Shown: piece after piece, positions 6,786-13,374 of the stretch | Layout: each line of letters opens with the position of its first letter | How positions within the stretch are numbered: position 1 is the first letter of the stretch | Assembly: GCA_029987025.1 (NCBI GenBank) | Contig: DALTWQ010000014.1 | Span: forward strand, 1 to 22,008 | Direction of reading: 5' to 3' | Source of the DNA: Methanocorpusculum sp. | Lineage (GTDB): Archaea; Halobacteriota; Methanomicrobia; Methanomicrobiales; Methanocorpusculaceae | DNA: 22,008 bases | Made by a program: the position numbers and the translations under genes | The notes under the pieces: generated by a model | Databases searched by the model: none | What the model saw: the letters and a program-made list of their open reading frames with translations, nothing else | Told to the model about the DNA's origin: nothing

Positions 6786-7291
6786 AAAGACATCACATAC
6801 TCTGACCAGTCAAGCGAGCCGAAAGCAGCAGGAAGTTTTCCGTCTGCAAAGTCACATATCAGGTCAACAGTTTTTTCAACATTCGTGTTCGTTGTATCAA
6901 TCTCGAACAGCTGTTCTGGTGAGAACTCATCAACTGCTTCAATCAGGATAACATCAAGTGCTTCAGCCTCGGCGTTTTCACGAATCTTCGAGGCAGAGTA
7001 TCCGCGGGGTGCAAGACGTTTCTTTAATACATCCGGGCGGCAGCGTAAGATGATTAATTTGTCGCAGGGAAGGTAATGGGCAAATGCACCCTCAACAAAT
7101 CCATCGATACCGGATTTAGTAAGCGATTCTGCCCACGCATCAGTATCGATAACATCTGCATCGTCCTCATTTCCGACAACGAAAGGCGATACAGTTGTTT
7201 TCAGGTCAAGTACGGAGATTCCTCTGCGGCGAAGTTCTTCTGCAGCAGAGGTTTTTCCGCATCCGGGTGTTCCTGTAATTCCGATAAGCAT
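6782..7291 (-). CDS. AK6/Fap7-type adenylate kinase-like NTPase
   Basis: The short P-loop protein has Walker A GTPGCGKT (7-14) and the AK6-type run ENAEAEALDVILIEA in the lid/core region. The family (Fap7 in yeast, hCINAP in humans) combines adenylate kinase and ATPase activity and takes part in 18S/16S rRNA end maturation through the uS11 protein. Archaeal members are usually named putative adenylate kinase. It has 169 residues, normal for the group. The gene is tightly packed: one base after the acyltransferase stop (TGAAATG) and a 4-nt overlap with the CDP-alcohol transferase. The operon context does not explain a ribosome role, so the grouping may be only transcriptional. Confidence 0.88.
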   Translation of the reverse strand: MLIGITGTPGCGKTSAAEELRRRGISVLDLKTTVSPFVVGNEDDADVIDTDAWAESLTKSGIDGFVEGAFAHYLPCDKLIILRCRPDVLKKRLAPRGYSASKIRENAEAEALDVILIEAVDEFSPEQLFEIDTTNTNVEKTVDLICDFADGKLPAAFGSLDWSEYVMSL

Positions 7292-7292
7292 T

Positions 7293-8501
7293 TCAGTAAT
7301 ACTCTTTTCCGATTAAGAAGCGGTACAGCACCATGTATTTGAAGGCGGAGCGCGGGAACTCGGATTCAACTTCGTAGTAGGTTCCGTCTTTGAGCGAGAA
7401 GAGAATCTTCATCTGCAGCGAGAAGGCGAATCCCGCAATATCGCTGAACGGGAAGACAAATTTCTGCTCGGGCGAGTGGAACTCGAACCGGTCTTTGTAG
7501 ATGGCAAATGTTCCTTTGCCCATGCAGTCTACGCTTTTTAATGCGCCGATTTTGTTTAATATCTGGCGGTCATCTGATTCGACGGGTTTATCATCCGGAT
7601 ATGCGAGGAACTCGGGTACTTTGCTCTTTAGGTAGTCACGCTGCCAGTGGTCCCATGTTGCGATATTGTCGATGATGAGATCTCCGCCGTCGACTGCTTC
7701 AAAGAGACCGTATTCATTGAAACGGATAGTATATCCGCATTCGCAGAATAAGCGGTCGTCTTTGCTGGTGAGTTTTCCAACCGTATGGCACTTCGGGCAG
7801 ACGTAAAGGGATGTTTCCAGGTTTTCTGCAGGAACCGGTCCGGTATAGGGTGTCGGGTTCTTTTTCTGGTCGTCGAAGGTATTTACGTACATGTCACGGT
7901 TGATGATTTCATTTACTTCATCAATGCTCATGTTTTTGATTTCATCTGCGCGGTATTCGTGGACGAACTCGCCCCACATCTTTCCCTTACGCGGGTGTTT
8001 TCCCCAGCGGGGTCTTCGTAAGTATCCGCCATGGATACGGTAAGTGACAAGACCTGCGCCGAGTTCTGCACATTCTTTGACGAGTTTGCCGGTGGCAGGC
8101 GAGATGAAGGCTGATTCTCCGTTGATGGAGCGGGTTCCTTCAGGACTCATCCAGATGTTTCCACCGGCTTTGAGAACGTCTTTCATCTCTTTTATCATGT
8201 CGTCTGCGGGAGCTCCTTTTTTTCGGATGACGAGTCCGTCAAGACATAAGACGAAGCGGCGCAGGAATTTGTTTCTGAAGAGGTGTTCCCCTGCGACGAA
8301 GTACATCTGTTTTTTGAGCGGTACACCTACGAGCAGGAAATCCCAGAGGGTGGTGTGGTTGGATATGGCAAGGTACGGGGTGTGTGTTTTGGGTACTTTA
8401 TCCCACGTGTAATGCAGTTTGAATCTGACATACGGTCGGGTGACGAATATGACGCCTGCATACGTCATCCTATACCATCTGATTAGAGCACGGGACACCA
8501 T
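7293..8501 (-). CDS. PlsC-like acyltransferase fused to a zinc ribbon and a C-terminal beta-rich domain
   Basis: Residues ~25-200 form a glycerolphosphate-acyltransferase-like domain with the catalytic H-x4-D motif (His49-Asp54 in NHTTLWD) and the substrate motif PEGTR (120-124). A zinc ribbon follows (Cys235, Cys238, Cys253, Cys255: CPKC...CEC). The C-terminal ~100 residues look beta-rich (FAIYKDRFEFHSP, FPFSDIAGFAFSLQ, FSLKDGTYYEVES), a pattern that suggests a PH/GRAM-like domain; that is my inference. The N-terminus has a hydrophobic stretch that may hold it at the membrane. It heads an operon with the AK6-like kinase and an archaetidylinositol-type synthase, suggesting a role in lipid or lipid-head modification. 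Archaeal membranes lack ester-linked fatty acids, so the acyl donor and acceptor are unknown. A TATA-like TTAATACA (8528-8521) lies at leaderless distance. Confidence 0.88.
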   Translation of the reverse strand: MVSRALIRWYRMTYAGVIFVTRPYVRFKLHYTWDKVPKTHTPYLAISNHTTLWDFLLVGVPLKKQMYFVAGEHLFRNKFLRRFVLCLDGLVIRKKGAPADDMIKEMKDVLKAGGNIWMSPEGTRSINGESAFISPATGKLVKECAELGAGLVTYRIHGGYLRRPRWGKHPRKGKMWGEFVHEYRADEIKNMSIDEVNEIINRDMYVNTFDDQKKNPTPYTGPVPAENLETSLYVCPKCHTVGKLTSKDDRLFCECGYTIRFNEYGLFEAVDGGDLIIDNIATWDHWQRDYLKSKVPEFLAYPDDKPVESDDRQILNKIGALKSVDCMGKGTFAIYKDRFEFHSPEQKFVFPFSDIAGFAFSLQMKILFSLKDGTYYEVESEFPRSAFKYMVLYRFLIGKEYY

Positions 8502-8552
8502 AATTGTGTATAATATGTGGTGTATTAAGGGATAAAGATAGAGGAGATAAAG

Positions 8553-8736
8553 GGCGTTGCTCTTTTTTTAACCCATCTGCTCTTTTTTAAGGGATATTTT
8601 ATTCTAAAAAAGAGCAAAGCCGGGGATAAAGGCGTTGCTCGTTTATTGCGAATAAATTAATTAATAACGAGTAAAACCCCTAAAAAACGAGAAAAGGGGT
8701 TTAAAAACGAGCAGAAGGCAATAAACGAGCACCGCC
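8553..8736. repeat. Nested short-repeat cluster (GCTC-T-rich units in both orientations)
   Basis: An approximately 11-base unit, GCTC[T/G]TTT..., or its complement ending in ACGAG/AGAGC, recurs about eight times in 185 bp: forward near 8559, 8579 and 8637; reverse near 8605, 8664, 8681, 8701 and 8720. Three dyads are built from them: 8553-8570 against 8605-8621 (imperfect); GGCGTTGCTCGTTTATTGC (8631-8649) against its complement at 8718-8736 with one mismatch; and inside that an AAACCCCT/AGGGGTTT hairpin (8674-8681 and 8695-8702). I see no ORF of its own. It may be an inserted intergenic element, a cluster of binding sites or a structured RNA. Confidence 0.65.
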
Positions 8737-8873
8737 AGCGAGGCAGACATCTTTTTTATCTCATCTGGAGCTACTGTGCGGCAGGGAAGGGATATATCTG
8801 TACTGCAGACCCGGACTGCGGCAGATGTGTCATCAGAGATGAGTGCTGGTATCCGAAAGGAAAAGTCCGGTGA
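8661..8873 (+). pseudogene. 3' remnant of a gene with a Cys4 motif, possibly HhH-GPD DNA glycosylase
   Basis: An open frame runs from the stop at 8658-8660 to TGA at 8871-8873 without any ATG, GTG or TTG. Its last ~40 codons read like real protein: a W-S-Y-C segment, then CTADPDCGRC, VIRDEC, WYPKGKVR and stop. The pattern G-x2-C-x-A-x-P-x-C-x2-C-x-I-x-D-x-C-x-Y resembles the C-terminal 4Fe-4S loop of endonuclease III-type glycosylases (C-x6-C-x2-C-x5-C), but the first spacing here is five rather than six. The stop lies 6 nt from the stop of the convergent HIRAN gene, a spacing like other convergent pairs in the window. The protein-like part begins right after the inverted-repeat arm ending at 8736, suggesting that the repeat block replaced the 5' part. 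Being a remnant is well supported; the family is tentative. Confidence 0.5.
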
Positions 8874-8879
8874 AATAGA

Positions 8880-9719
8880 TTATTCTGATTTAGGTTGAGA
8901 GGTATTTTTGCAGAACATCAGTACCGAAATCCGGTACAGGCACCCTTTATCTGTGTATATTTTTCTCAGGGCTCTTGCATGCAGTTCGTATCCGTGAGCA
9001 AGCAGCCTTGACGGAATCTCATTTACTTCCCGCGGAAGATATCCGAGTTTTACCCCGACCGCACTTTCAATTCTGACGGCATTTGCATCATACGGATTTT
9101 CCGGCTCCGGAACCAGATTCAGGTATCCGAAGAAAAAGCAATCGTCATACTCGTCGGCTTCAATTCCTATGTACTTTGAACCGGCAATATATGTCCGGGA
9201 AATAAGAGTGAAACGGTATTTCTCCTCATCTGCGGGTGCTGCAGATGTGCATAAATCAGCAGAGGGAACATCGCCGTTTTCCACAAGATATACAATCCGG
9301 TTTATCACCAGAAGAAATGAACCGTCTTCTACGGAATCCTGAAGGAATCCGGCGCAGAAATGTTCTCCACGGGTAAGAAATGTCAGAAATGCGCAGGCTT
9401 CATATAAGTTAACTGCAGATACGGCTCTCTCAAAGTCATGGTACTGGTCAAGCAGTCTGCTTGTTGTAAGACTGTAGGCAGGATCATAGAAGGTTGAATG
9501 ATAAAACCGGTGTTCAAATTCACTGTATGTCGCATCAAGATTATCCCCGGTATAACAGATGCCGCATTTTCTGCCGTTCTCATCAAAGATATCCTCACAT
9601 GTCGGTCCGTGGTCGACACCTCTGTTCGCCTCAAACCAGGGAATGTATTTTTTGAGGATGTCAATAGAGTTCCTGCAGGAGTTCAGGAGTTCATCGGACT
9701 GAAGAGCATTCTGAGGCAT
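8880..9719 (-). CDS. DUF6508-HIRAN fusion protein
   Basis: Two parts can be seen. Residues ~15-145 resemble DUF6508: ILKKYIPWFE near the start, FYDPAYS, and the conserved block FLTFLTRGEHFCAGFLQDSV (111-130). Residues ~180-265 resemble a HIRAN domain, with EPENPYDANAVRI (205-217) and KLGYLPREV (224-232). HIRAN domains bind single-stranded or 3' DNA ends in helicases such as HLTF and also occur alone in prokaryotes; DUF6508 has no assigned function. No catalytic motif is obvious, so this is more likely a DNA-sensing or adaptor protein than an enzyme. The gene follows apgM by 27 nt, across a T-run, so it may be partly read through from there. Family calls come from memory of the domains. Confidence 0.75.
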   Translation of the reverse strand: MPQNALQSDELLNSCRNSIDILKKYIPWFEANRGVDHGPTCEDIFDENGRKCGICYTGDNLDATYSEFEHRFYHSTFYDPAYSLTTSRLLDQYHDFERAVSAVNLYEACAFLTFLTRGEHFCAGFLQDSVEDGSFLLVINRIVYLVENGDVPSADLCTSAAPADEEKYRFTLISRTYIAGSKYIGIEADEYDDCFFFGYLNLVPEPENPYDANAVRIESAVGVKLGYLPREVNEIPSRLLAHGYELHARALRKIYTDKGCLYRISVLMFCKNTSQPKSE

Positions 9720-9733
9720 ACCGGAGTAAATAT

Positions 9734-9741
9734 AAAAAAAA
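9734..9741 (-). terminator. T8 run between apgM and the HIRAN gene
   Basis: Eight consecutive T on the minus strand begin 5 nt after the apgM TAA. This probably ends most apgM transcripts, leaving the HIRAN gene to read-through or to its own promoter. Confidence 0.4.
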
Positions 9742-9746
9742 GAGAG

Positions 9747-10913
9747 TTAGTTCTCGAACACAGTCCTGAGTAAATCTGCTGCCTTCATCATACCGAAAGC
9801 GCCGTTTGCCTTACACTCTTTTTCTGTGTAGCACTGACACTTGTCTGCAGCAAATCCGGGGCCTCTGACTGCGAACGGAACCGGGTCGTGGGTGTGCGTT
9901 TTTTTCACGATGGGGGTCGGATGGTCCGGCAGAAGCATAACAACGCCGTCGAAGTTGTCTAAGATGTAGCCGACAGCGGCATCCAGATGCTCGATTGCCT
10001 TAATCTTCTCCTCAATACTTCCCATATGTCCCGCCTCATCCGTTGCCTCGACATGGAGATACACAAAGTCAGAACCGTTATTGACTGCATCGACTGCTGC
10101 CTTTGCTTTGCCCATGAAGTTCGTATCCAGAAAACCCGTTGCTCCTTCGACCTTGATAATCTTCATCTGAGCACATGCGGCGATTCCGAAGAGCAAATCA
10201 ACGGCAGAGATGACGGCGCCTTTCTTGCCGTAGATGCTTTCGAATGCGGGCATTGCGGGTTTCTTTCCGCCGCTCCAGGGCCAGATGCCGGTTGCAGGCG
10301 TCTTTCCTGCGGCAATGCGTGCCTTGTTTACCGGGTGGTCACGGAAGACTTCTTCAGCGCACTTCATTGCGGCAAGAAGTTTTTCTGCGTCAGGTCCGGA
10401 CGGGAGATACTGTGCGATGTCTTCACCTACGATGTCATGAGGCGGGTAGGTGACCGAGCCTTCTGCGTTCGGGAACATTACGATGTTGCGGTAGGAAACG
10501 CCCGGGTAGAACGCAAAGTCAGGGAACTTCTCCTGCAGAGATTTAAAGAGGGCTGCGCCTTCTTCGCTGGTGATATGACCTGCAGAGAAGTCTTTCATCT
10601 TTCCGTTTTCGATGGTGACCAGGTTGCAGCGGTATGCCATATCAGATGCCGGAAAAGGTACACCCATGCTTAAAGCTTCGAGTGCACCGCGTCCGCTGTA
10701 GTATTTCAGCGGGTCGTAACCCATAATGGACATATTGGCAACGTCTGAGCCCGGCGTCAGCGACGGGTCGACGGTCTGCAGCATGCCGCAGCGTCCTTCG
10801 CGTGCGATTCTATCCATATTCGGCTTTACGGCTGCCTCAAGCGGGGTTTTTCCGCCGAGTTCGGCGACGGGTTCATCAGCCGCGCCGTCTGCTAAGATGA
10901 GGATATATTTCAT
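9747..10913 (-). CDS. apgM: 2,3-bisphosphoglycerate-independent phosphoglycerate mutase, archaeal type
   Basis: ApgM interconverts 3- and 2-phosphoglycerate in glycolysis and gluconeogenesis without a bisphosphoglycerate cofactor. It belongs to the alkaline-phosphatase superfamily and uses two metal ions. The N-terminal metal site starts at Asp9 (LILADGAAD), and the phosphoserine region is TPGSDVANMS, with Ser56 as the expected nucleophile. Further metal ligands are seen in LHVEATDEAGHMG and in LPDHPTP with a following THTHDPVPF. The 388 residues match the archaeal ApgM class, which is shorter than bacterial GpmI. The gene is first in its unit; the HIRAN gene lies 27 nt downstream. A weak TATA-like CTTAATC sits near 10946-10937. 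Confidence 0.96.
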   Translation of the reverse strand: MKYILILADGAADEPVAELGGKTPLEAAVKPNMDRIAREGRCGMLQTVDPSLTPGSDVANMSIMGYDPLKYYSGRGALEALSMGVPFPASDMAYRCNLVTIENGKMKDFSAGHITSEEGAALFKSLQEKFPDFAFYPGVSYRNIVMFPNAEGSVTYPPHDIVGEDIAQYLPSGPDAEKLLAAMKCAEEVFRDHPVNKARIAAGKTPATGIWPWSGGKKPAMPAFESIYGKKGAVISAVDLLFGIAACAQMKIIKVEGATGFLDTNFMGKAKAAVDAVNNGSDFVYLHVEATDEAGHMGSIEEKIKAIEHLDAAVGYILDNFDGVVMLLPDHPTPIVKKTHTHDPVPFAVRGPGFAADKCQCYTEKECKANGAFGMMKAADLLRTVFEN

Positions 10914-11068
10914 ACTGCTTATATTATGGGATGTTTGTAAGATTAAGGGCTTCGTTTAGGGATGCAGTGCAGTACATTTGCTGATGCCTTATATGAAATA
11001 CAGAATACTGACATCCCTCTCTCCGGTTTTCAGGAAACTACTTATGGATACCTGATAGATAATAACCT

Positions 11069-11284
11069 ATGATTTGTCCATCGTGCGGAAAGGAAATGAA
11101 AAAAGGATATCTGTTTACGACAAAAGACGGCGCCTTCAGTTTTGCACAGGAAATTCCGTCTGCATTTTCCAATGCGAAAAAAGCTGAGGGGTTTATTCAG
11201 ATAACGCCGCTGAAAGCAGGTCACCGTGTCAGTCTGGAAGCATACTGCTGTGAAGAATGCAGAAAACTTGTTGCTGAGTATTGA
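11069..11284 (+). CDS. Small zinc-ribbon protein (DUF6487-like)
   Basis: A 71-residue protein with CPSCGKEM at residues 3-10 and a second cysteine group YCCEEC (59-64), giving a four-cysteine zinc site that brackets a ~50-residue beta-rich middle. The opening C-P-x-C-G-K-E-M-x-x-G-Y/F-L resembles the DUF6487 family of small zinc-ribbon proteins of unknown function. A TATA-like TTATGGATA lies about 26 nt before the ATG, suggesting a leaderless transcript. The stop is one base from the stop of the convergent HAD gene. It has no signal peptide and no obvious operon partner. I cannot assign a role. Confidence 0.8.
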   Translation: MICPSCGKEMKKGYLFTTKDGAFSFAQEIPSAFSNAKKAEGFIQITPLKAGHRVSLEAYCCEECRKLVAEY

Positions 11285-11285
11285 A

Positions 11286-11957
11286 TCACTCAATCTTCAG
11301 CACTTTTAAAATCTCTTTCGGTGAATCGACTGCGAGCTTCGGCTGATAGAGATTCTCATGCACATCACCGTAACGTGCATGAATCGCCGTCATCCCTACA
11401 GCAGTCGCCGGTTCAATATCGCGGCGGACTGAATCTCCTACATAGACTGCCTCATCCGGCGTGCAGTTGAGCAGGTCAAGCGCACACTCAAACGGTGCAT
11501 GGTGCGGCTTTTTGTAACCCGTTGTATCATAGCCCACACGTGCGTCAAAGAAATCGGCAAGCCCGGTCTTTTTCAGCCGCTCGTCAGCGGCGTACGTATA
11601 CGCATCCGTAATAAGTCCGAGCAGATACTTATTCTCCTTCAGAACTGACAGTACCTCGCGGATGCCGGCGTAAGGGACTAACGCATTCAGCTTCGCCGCA
11701 TCGAACGCTGCAACCGTCTTAAAGTAGAGCGGAACCGAGAAACACTCGTGAGCGTTCATGAAATCCTGCAGATTCATGTGGTCTTCTATTGAATGACGTC
11801 CGCGGAAATAATACGAATACAGCTCCTCCGGCGTTCCGCACTCAAGAACAGCGGCCGCCGCATCACAGCCTGCCCTCATGCATGAGTAGAAATCAAAGAG
11901 CGTATTATCCATATCAAAAAGCACGGCTTTATACAGAGATGACAACAGCGTCTGCAT
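11286..11957 (-). CDS. HAD-superfamily hydrolase
   Basis: The four HAD motifs are in order: DMDNT with nucleophile Asp15 and acid/base Asp17, the LITDA Thr, the Lys in GYKKPHHAPF, and GDSVRRDIEPA as the metal-binding motif. The mainly helical insert between motifs I and II is a C1 cap, as in phosphoglycolate phosphatase and beta-phosphoglucomutase relatives. It is probably a cytoplasmic phosphatase acting on a small phosphorylated metabolite or damaged nucleotide; the substrate cannot be read from the sequence. Length (223 aa) is typical. It starts 2 nt after the stop of the PD-(D/E)XK gene, so the two form an operon. Confidence 0.93.
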   Translation of the reverse strand: MQTLLSSLYKAVLFDMDNTLFDFYSCMRAGCDAAAAVLECGTPEELYSYYFRGRHSIEDHMNLQDFMNAHECFSVPLYFKTVAAFDAAKLNALVPYAGIREVLSVLKENKYLLGLITDAYTYAADERLKKTGLADFFDARVGYDTTGYKKPHHAPFECALDLLNCTPDEAVYVGDSVRRDIEPATAVGMTAIHARYGDVHENLYQPKLAVDSPKEILKVLKIE

Positions 11958-11959
11958 AG

Positions 11960-12427
11960 CTACTCCTCCGTCAGAAGACTGTCTGCCGGAAGCCGGTATC
12001 CGCCTGTTATCCGCTCAAGGCAGATACATTTCTGAAATGCCTCGATAGGAATACTTGCGGCCGAATCAAAGTACTCCAAGACAAGCTCCCAGGGCATAAG
12101 GTAGGCTTCATTCTTTCTGCCGCCGCGGAATTCTACCGCAAGATATCCCGTGCGTCCCGTGTACTGAATAAAGCCGGAGATGTTGTCAATCTGATGCACC
12201 CCGTCTTTGTCTTTATGGAAGTTGCTCGAAAAAGAAAGCCGTGTGCCTAAAAGCGACTTGCACTCGATTGCAAGATAGCATCCGGGCTCGCGGGAATCAA
12301 CGATAATGTCCACATACTGGGTATTAAACGTCGACTGCTTCAGGCGGTATGCAAAGCCCCGTTTCCGGTTTTCTGTAAAGTACCGGTTCATACAGACAAC
12401 CATTTCCCGCTCAAAGCTGTTTTTCAT
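11960..12427 (-). CDS. PD-(D/E)XK nuclease-like protein, Hjc-related
   Basis: This 155-residue protein has the arrangement of the archaeal Holliday-junction resolvase superfamily: Glu6 in the first helix, Asp40 (YVDIIVD), Glu55-x-Lys57 (AIECKS), and a later ...GFIQYTGRTGYLAVEFR segment like the Q-containing helix and strand after the catalytic core. All presumed catalytic residues are present, so nuclease activity is plausible. True Hjc is shorter and has a more basic N-terminus, so I keep to a family-level name. It is the first gene of a two-gene unit with the HAD hydrolase and is divergent from the Nfn operon. The start has TAGGTA just before the ATG, and TTTATTTG lies about 33 nt upstream. 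Confidence 0.75.
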   Translation of the reverse strand: MKNSFEREMVVCMNRYFTENRKRGFAYRLKQSTFNTQYVDIIVDSREPGCYLAIECKSLLGTRLSFSSNFHKDKDGVHQIDNISGFIQYTGRTGYLAVEFRGGRKNEAYLMPWELVLEYFDSAASIPIEAFQKCICLERITGGYRLPADSLLTEE

Positions 12428-12480
12428 TACCTACTTATTGAACTCACTTCCACATCAAATAAACGGTCAGGATATCGGCA

Positions 12481-12488
12481 TAATTAAG
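12481..12488 (+). promoter_or_regulatory. TATA-like box of the Nfn/Sud-type operon
   Basis: TAATTAAG lies about 31-38 nt before the ATG at 12519 in the 91-nt divergent spacer, consistent with a short or absent leader. No other strong signal is seen in the spacer. Confidence 0.4.
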
Positions 12489-12518
12489 ATGTACGAAAGC
12501 CAATAAAGTTCCTCATAT

Positions 12519-13373
12519 ATGCAAGAGTACAAAATAGTAAAAGCCCGGGCTTTATCTGACGCGGTCTTTGAGATGTGGATCTGCGCACCTCAGGTCGCTC
12601 ATAATGCACAGGCAGGGCAGTTCTGCATTATCCATCCGGACGGTGCAGGCGAACGTGTCCCCTTAACTATCTCAGGGGTTGACGGCGACAATATCAGAAT
12701 CGCATTCATGGCAATAGGAACAACCACAAAGCTTCTCTCAACCTTAAAGGAAGGAGATGTTCTGCGTGACGTTGCAGGGCCCTTAGGGTGCCCGAGCGAC
12801 ATTGCCGAAGGAAACGAAACTGTGGTAATCGTTGGAGGCGGTGTCGGTGTTGCATGTACACCCATTATTGCTATGGCTGCAAAGAAAGCAGGAAACCATG
12901 TAATAGGCATCATTGGTGCAAGAACCAAAGACCTGCTCATCTTCGAAGACGATATGAAAGAAATCTGCGATGAATTAATCGTAACAACCGACGACGGCTC
13001 ATACGGAATCAAAGGATTTGCATCCGGACCCTTAAAGGAACTCTGCGACTCCGGCAGAAAGATTGACAAAGTCTGGATTATAGGTCCCGGTATGATGATG
13101 AAGGTCACATCCGAAGTCACCCGTCCCTACGGCATCAAGACCTATGTCTCCCTAAATCCGGTCATGGTCGACGGAACGGGTATGTGCGGAAGCTGCAGAG
13201 TTATCGTTGACGGCAAGATGAAGTTCGCCTGCGTCGACGGTCCCGAGTTCGATGCACACGTTGTTGACTGGAACGATTTAATGACCCGTCAGAGAATGTA
13301 TATGCCTGAAGAAAAAGCATCCGTGGAATACCATGCAGAACGCCACGAATGCAGATGCCGGAAGGTGAACTGA
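12519..13373 (+). CDS. NfnA/SudB-type FAD and [2Fe-2S] oxidoreductase subunit
   Basis: The protein is the small subunit of NADH-dependent ferredoxin:NADP oxidoreductase / sulfide dehydrogenase complexes. An N-terminal FAD-binding beta barrel (MQEYKIVKARALSDAVFEM, RVPLTISG) precedes the NAD-binding Rossmann part (VVIVGGGVGVACTPIIAMA). The C-terminal iron-sulfur segment DGTGMCGSC...FACVDGPEFD has Cys223, Cys226 and Cys238. In NfnA the 2Fe-2S cluster is held by three Cys and an Asp, and three Cys are what is seen here. Length (284 aa) matches. The large subunit follows one base after the stop, with GAAGGTGA as a clear ribosome-binding site for it. Either electron bifurcation or sulfide/polysulfide chemistry is possible. 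Confidence 0.9.
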   Translation: MQEYKIVKARALSDAVFEMWICAPQVAHNAQAGQFCIIHPDGAGERVPLTISGVDGDNIRIAFMAIGTTTKLLSTLKEGDVLRDVAGPLGCPSDIAEGNETVVIVGGGVGVACTPIIAMAAKKAGNHVIGIIGARTKDLLIFEDDMKEICDELIVTTDDGSYGIKGFASGPLKELCDSGRKIDKVWIIGPGMMMKVTSEVTRPYGIKTYVSLNPVMVDGTGMCGSCRVIVDGKMKFACVDGPEFDAHVVDWNDLMTRQRMYMPEEKASVEYHAERHECRCRKVN

Positions 13374-13374
13374 A

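Noticed and set aside
8553..8736. CRISPR array
   Set aside because: The repeat units are too short, occur in both orientations, and are not separated by regular unique spacers.
8553..8740. Possible replication origin: AAACGAG near AAGGGGTTT recalls the G-string of archaeal origin recognition boxes
   Set aside because: The dyad part of the box is missing, there is no cdc6/orc1 gene in the window, and the units differ from one another; resemblance is too weak.
9987..10673. 228-codon open frame on the plus strand
   Set aside because: It lies fully antisense to apgM, whose motifs are complete; it is a codon-bias shadow.
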